From Pinus tabuliformis (lineage: Eukaryota; Streptophyta; Pinopsida; Pinales; Pinaceae), in the NCBI GenBank assembly GCA_031772625.1, contig CM062804.1:1018696514-1018760513 (forward strand): a stretch of 64,000 nt of DNA, given 5' to 3'. The notes beneath the pieces were generated by a model that was not told the origin of the DNA, made no database searches, and saw only the letters and a list, made by a program, of their open reading frames with translations. Of this stretch, positions 59,442 through 64,000 are shown one piece after another. Position 1 is the stretch's first letter. Each line of letters begins with the position of its first letter. Made by a program: the position numbers and the translations under genes.

Positions 59442-60867
59442 CTTTGTAGCATACCCCCTTACCATCCCTAGCACCTACTAAGGAAGAAAGAGTATAGATA
59501 CAATACTGACCCAACCCCCAAGGTCCCAGTTAAGGAGATGGGGCCTAATTTTTTTTATCTTTTTCAACTTCCTAAAAACTTCAAAGGGATGGTCTCATTT
59601 CATTCATCTTGTTGAGATGATTCCGGCGATTTAAATTTTGTCCCAATTCGACCTCCAAATCGAAATATATGACCATTTAACGATTGGCCTAATAAATGAT
59701 GCCACGTCACTTCGAACTACCAAGTGGCACCTATGTGACCTCCCCCGCCCCCGTGATTCCCATGTGGCATCCATAATACATTCCCCAATAGTTGTTGACC
59801 CATTCACCCTAGGTCACGTTACAGAAGCTACCAACTCATTCATGGTAGTAGTAAAATGATATTGGATGGGCCACCCCACAAGGGTTATGGCCAAAACAAC
59901 ATATATATATATATATATATATTCAAGTTTGAATCCCTAGAGATTTTTCTGATCACTCAAATTGCCAAGATCTAAGGTCAAAGAGACTGAGATTCCTTTT
60001 GTCGCTTAGTAGCCATAGGCTTTGTCACCATTCTTTTTCTTCGAAAGGAGGGTCCATGTGCGCCACATAAAATTAATAGGTCTCAACATTTTCGTAGTCT
60101 ACAACACAATAATATATATGAATTTATTTTAACTAGGTGGGCCATCTAGGCCACGTCACCCTGGAGATAACCATCTTAATAGAAATCCATATTCATGAGA
60201 GAAGTTCTTCAAGGGCCATTCTCGATTAAAATTATTACCATTGAGAACCATTTCCCCGTGAGGATTGTTTCCTCTAAGATACATTATCGCCAAGAACCGT
60301 CATGCTCCCCACCCTCAGTGAAAACTCACCTTGGCAAAAACTCTTTCCCAATGGAATCTCCTTGTAGGCAAAAATAAGCACTTGGGCCCACTCTCACCAT
60401 GTCATCTTAGAACTTTTAATATTGAGAGTTATTGATGGAGCCTCCCTTCCCAAATTCTGATAGAAATCATCTGAGGGGTTTACATCTAATATCATCCTAC
60501 AATAGAGGGACTTCCATAGAGTTCATCCAAAGACAAAGGGGTTTTCTCCAAGCTTCATCCACTGGCACAAGGGTTTCCTTTGAGACTCATCCAACAGTGA
60601 AGGGGTTTTCTCTGAGATTCATCCAATAGCCCTAATTCCTCCTGGGCTTAGGCACCACGTTCCTACACTTTTGAAAATTTTCTAGAATTTTATATGTAAG
60701 GTTATAAAGGGTCATGCCCAGCCTCTTGAGGCTATATCAATTACAAAGGAAGTGGGAAGTTAGGTATTTTATTCCTCATGAGATTTATACTGCCTAGACC
60801 CATCGCAGCTGATGACTTTCATCGATATATATAGATATAGGGCCTATCCCTCCTAAGATTTCGGTAG

Positions 60868-61776
60868 TGATGCAGGGGCGTCCATAAAAATTCTAACTGG
60901 CAGAGAGGTAAAAAAACTCTTACTAAAGGCTCGCACAAGGACAAGGAGGTTTGTTAAGCACGCAAGAGGCTCGCACAAGGACATTAGGAGGTTTGTTAAG
61001 CACGCAAAGGCAGAGCACATAGAGGAGTCAAGTTATCTTAAGAATAGGTGCAAAACTTGACATATCTATTTGTTCATTTCGAGAACCTGTTACTTGTGAA
61101 TCTGTTATTTGATGGAGGACTCGATAGTGGGCCCTGCCCAGAGGCCTCACCCCGATGGTTCTGTTAACTTGTTGGCTCATCATGTCGAGTTGTTATGAGT
61201 GAGTGGATCCCACCCGGAGGTTTCCTCCCAAAGATTTAGATTATCATCCTTTGCAGTGAGCAACTTTGTAAGTGGCCCAATACTTTGCCAATTATAGATC
61301 CCGCTCGGAAGTATTATCTCGGCAGCTCCATAACACTTATTTTTTATTGTGTCGATCTATCTAAGGTGTCCTAGAATATTAATCTTGGGTCACTCCCGAA
61401 GCTTATACCCCAGCAGTTATTGTAAGTGTGTGCTCTCATTGTTTCGAGCTACTAGAAGCCAACTGGAGGTATAACAATGAGGCTTGAAGTAGGCCCCACC
61501 CTGAACCTCTTACCCCAATAGTTATATTAAGTCCTCCTTCCCATCGCGTTGGGCTTCCTTGAGCGGGCTTACGAGGTGCTGATTAGGTGCTAGGAAGAAG
61601 GTGGATCACGGTGGGCTTACGTATTTAAGCTATGAGAAATTCATAGTATCATTGGAGCATTACATATAGATATATATTTTGGCCTTAACACTTGAACTGA
61701 GTGAGGCATTGTGTTGCAAAGGAGGTTGTATTGGTTCTGCTAACCGAGAAAGGATTTAAAGAAGTGGATTGGCATC
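60868..61776. mobile_element. Solo LTR, TGATGC...GCATCA, 909 bp
   Basis: Absent from the left chromovirus LTR (junction near 31307). Ends TGATGC/GCATCA with flanks GGTAG (60863-60867) and GGAAG (61777-61781), a 5-bp TSD with one change. Contains repeated AGGCTCGCACAAGGAC and GGAGGTTTGTTAAGCACGCA units (60930-61010). Related in inverse orientation to 15219-16060. Confidence 0.7.
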
Positions 61777-62687
61777 AGGAAGTCTCTACCCTCCTCATCC
61801 TATGACCTACAATTTTATTTCAAATAAATAGATTGGAAAATGAATTCAAGGCTTACCTTTTGAGTGTTTAGGTTATAAAATTAGACTTATATGCCACATT
61901 GTTTATAACTTTCTTTTATCATAGATCCTCCTTCCTTCCATACACAGGAATTTAGCCTCTCTATATGCTCAGAACTAGCTCAAGAATAACTCATTCCTTA
62001 GATAGAGAATTATAAGACCAACTTGTATTTTTCATACCAGAAAGAGTCCTTCCACACAGTAATATGATACCATTAAACACATAATGCACTTCCAAACAGT
62101 AACAATCCATTATAGGCCTTGAACTCATAGATGCATGACAAGATTTCATAACATTAACCATTAACAATTTAAAAGCACGTTTATGTACCAACATTCTATA
62201 GTAATGCAATAACATTTAAATCCATGCAAAAAATTTAACATGAACCCTTCTAAATTCTATATCACTCAACACAAAGCATTTTATTTATAGTTCAGTAAAG
62301 AAATGAAACTAAAGGTGGTACTTCAATTTTCCACCCAACCATAGGCCTACTATAGCCAGAATTACTTACAGCATTCACCCCCAAGCTAGATCCATGATCT
62401 AAAAGGAATTCTTTTTTCAACATCCTTAACAGGAAGCCTTCATCAGGACACAAATGATAGGAAATGTGTATGACAATGGGTGGTTTATCATCTAGTCAAG
62501 CACATTAGATTTCATGGCAAGGGTGGCTTATCATTTGGGTCAAGCACTTTAAGATTGGTTTATCAGCCCCCAGCAAGCACCCAGGGTGGTTTATCAGTTG
62601 TGTCAAGCATTGAATGAGTGGTTTATCAGCCCACAACTAGCAGTTTTTTGCATGTTGTTTTTCATCCCTAGCAAGAACCTTGAGTGG

Positions 62688-63137
62688 TGTAGGTTTTAAC
62701 CCTGCACAGAAATTACTTGCAAACGAATTCTTAAAACATAGAAAATATACAATGGCGAGAAACACAAAACAAATGCACATATGTTTTCCCTTGGATCCCA
62801 AAACCTGGGACTACTGGATTGATTTTTCATTATATTCTTTCAATGGTACAACACATGTATATACATTTCAAATAATTAAAAAACCCCAATCCATTAACCC
62901 TAGATTAGGAAATAACCATAGTTCCCTTGACCAGATCTACAAGATACCATGGGCATAAAACCATCATGCCCAAAATGTGGTGTAAAACCCATGCACAAAA
63001 CCATAGGTAGGTCTGCCCACCTAATACAAGGTCCAAAAAATATTTCCTGCGGCGTTTTCCCAGACCCTGTAGTGGGGGGATACCTCCCCCTCGTTGCCCC
63101 TAGCTAGTCATGGAAAGAATATAACACGCACCCAACA
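62688..63137 (-). mobile_element. Solo LTR of the copia A family, reverse orientation
   Basis: Minus strand TGTTGGGTGCGTGTTATATTC to GGTTAAAACCTACA, with a perfect TSD AGTGG (62683-62687, 63138-63142). Shares the ATTAGG-TGGGCAGACCTACC and GGTTTTGTGCATGG blocks with the other copies but is the most diverged of the four. Confidence 0.92.
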
Positions 63138-63517
63138 AGTGGTTTCTCAGCCCACTACATGAACTCAATCCCATTTCCTCTTGCTCTTCTAGTCATAATT
63201 CTTTCTTTCAGGGAAATACTATTCCCTCGGCTCATATCTCTTTCTAAATTTTCTCATGAGTTCTACCAAGAATAGGTCCAACCCATATTGTTTTTCACTT
63301 ATCTTTTTATTATTTCCTCAGGGGTCTCTTCATGTTCCTCTTGGACTCTTCCTCTTCTTCTCTTTTTCATTATTTACACCATAAGTTAATTTAAGGTGTC
63401 AAATAATCCCACTTAGGTTAATATTTCTTATTCCCTCTTAGATCGTGGATATGTGGTCCCACACTTCAAGCCATTAAATTACCAAAAATCAGGGGATCAA
63501 GTATTAGGGGTGTCACA

Positions 63518-64000
63518 AGAAACGACTACTAAGGATATTTTTTCCACATGTGAATATTGAAGTTCAATCCAAATCAGGCCTTAAGAGAGTTAATAGATCA
63601 CATGCTCATAGTTATTGTCATCTTCTTGAACCAACACCATTATGATAAAGGATGGTGAAACATCAAGGTACAGTGAAAAGTCCCAAGTGTAGGCAGGAGG
63701 ATTCAGTAGTGGGGAAGCTGTTAAAACCTTTTTCAAGGCATTCAATGATCGTTGAGCTTGATTGTCCCACAAAAATATAACTCCTTTCTTTAGTAAACAC
63801 GTGAAACCTTTCATGATCTCAGCATAATTGACAACAAAATGATGTAAGAAGTTTGCCTTCCCTTGCAAATTTTGGAGTTATGTGATGGATTGACAAGGGG
63901 GAAATTGAAGGTGTTAGTGTCAGTGTCTTCACACTGCCATCAATGATCAAAATTTACTCTTTTGCATTTCATACTAGGAGTCCCATTCTAATGAGTTTCA
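63518..64000 (-). pseudogene. Tat-like RNase H, N-terminal half (continues outside window)
   Basis: Minus strand: LQGKANFLHHFVVNYAEIMK, KGVIFLWDNQAQRSLNALKK, LLNPPAYTWDFSLYLDVSPS and NYEHVIY, aligning with 2600-2940 of the first element. Here the first RNase H Asp (YLDVS) is kept, unlike in the + strand copy (YLAAS). After HVIY there are stops, and the frame then reaches YSHVEK and is cut at 63518 by the chromovirus LTR. Its other half is at 18603 and leftward. Confidence 0.88.

Larger units (their letters stand above)
18604..63517 (-). mobile_element. Chromovirus (Ty3/gypsy with chromodomain), multiply interrupted
   Basis: Minus-strand element. LTRs start TGTGACACC (at 63517 and 32571) and end in TGTTACA/GCTACA (at 18604 and 59445). 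Flanks are AAAAA (18599-18603) and AGAAA (63518-63522), a 5-bp TSD with one transition. The flanking Tat RNase H codons line up residue for residue across the gap. Internal parts are gag (58.2-58.5 kb), protease (57.8 kb), RT, RNase H, integrase and chromodomain (35.2-32.67 kb). Subtracting nested insertions leaves about 10.3 kb, with LTRs of about 2.63 and 2.70 kb, which suits a Tekay/Del-like chromovirus. The clade is inferred. Confidence 0.88.
59445..63517 (-). repeat. Chromovirus right (5') LTR with two nested solo LTRs
   Basis: Minus strand TGTGACACCCCTAATACTTG (63517) to ...GCTACA (59445). Net of solo LTRs at 60868-61776 and 62688-63137 it is about 2.70 kb. Contains the short AT run at about 59899-59921. 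Confidence 0.88.

Overview
This window comes from a seed-plant nuclear genome. It is AT-rich and contains no recognisable host housekeeping gene, rRNA or tRNA. Nearly every base I can assign belongs to LTR retrotransposons: Ty3/gypsy Tat-like and chromovirus, several Ty1/copia families, and gag-only large elements. One non-autonomous DNA transposon-like insert is also present. The species cannot be named from the sequence.

Layout. (1) Positions 1-9.7 kb hold the 3' two thirds of a Tat-like Ty3/gypsy element on the + strand: gag zinc knuckle, protease, RT, gypsy RNase H, integrase, then a second, archaeal-type RNase H behind a probable 135-bp intron. Between pol and the 3' LTR lies an antisense, intron-containing plant mobile domain (PMD) gene (5253-6458, minus strand). 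The 3' LTR starts at 8691. (2) Positions 9.7-16.4 kb are a mosaic of decayed LTR pieces, including a gag-only element on the minus strand with primer-binding site, TATA box and LTR. (3) From 16.46 kb to the window end there is a second, heavily decayed Tat-like copy on the minus strand. Its PMD remnant lies at 16.46-16.82 kb, its integrase and half of its RNase H at 17.16-18.60 kb, and the other half of RNase H at 63.52-64.0 kb.

The 45 kb between those two halves is a nest of insertions, dissected here by matching LTR ends and target-site duplications (TSDs). A chromovirus (minus strand, 18604-63517) splits the Tat RNase H. Its left LTR was hit by a SIRE/Maximus-like solo LTR (18754-30085). 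That in turn was hit by copia element A (19216-28779), whose 3' LTR was hit by a 4.7-kb DNA transposon-like insert (23738-28472) containing an internal 1.9-kb duplication. The chromovirus protease region was hit by a 22-kb gag-only element with 3.1-kb LTRs (35760-57707). Its gag gene was hit by copia element B (39226-44889), and that by a solo LTR of the copia A family (40999-41507). The chromovirus right LTR carries two further solo LTRs (60868-61776 and 62688-63137). When the nested pieces are subtracted, the two chromovirus LTRs come to about 2.63 and 2.70 kb and its total to about 10.3 kb, which supports the dissection.

Biologically the most interesting theme is accessory genes carried antisense to the retroelement, next to the 3' LTR. 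The Tat-like element carries a PMD gene with its own TATA box, a 5'-UTR intron and a GC-rich block that resembles one in the element's LTR. The unrelated 22-kb gag-only element also carries a long antisense ORF (53058-51798) just upstream of its 3' LTR, with a spacing of hydrophobic and Gly-Glu motifs faintly like PMD. Almost all pol genes here are dead, and many of the stops are best explained by C-to-T or G-to-A transitions.
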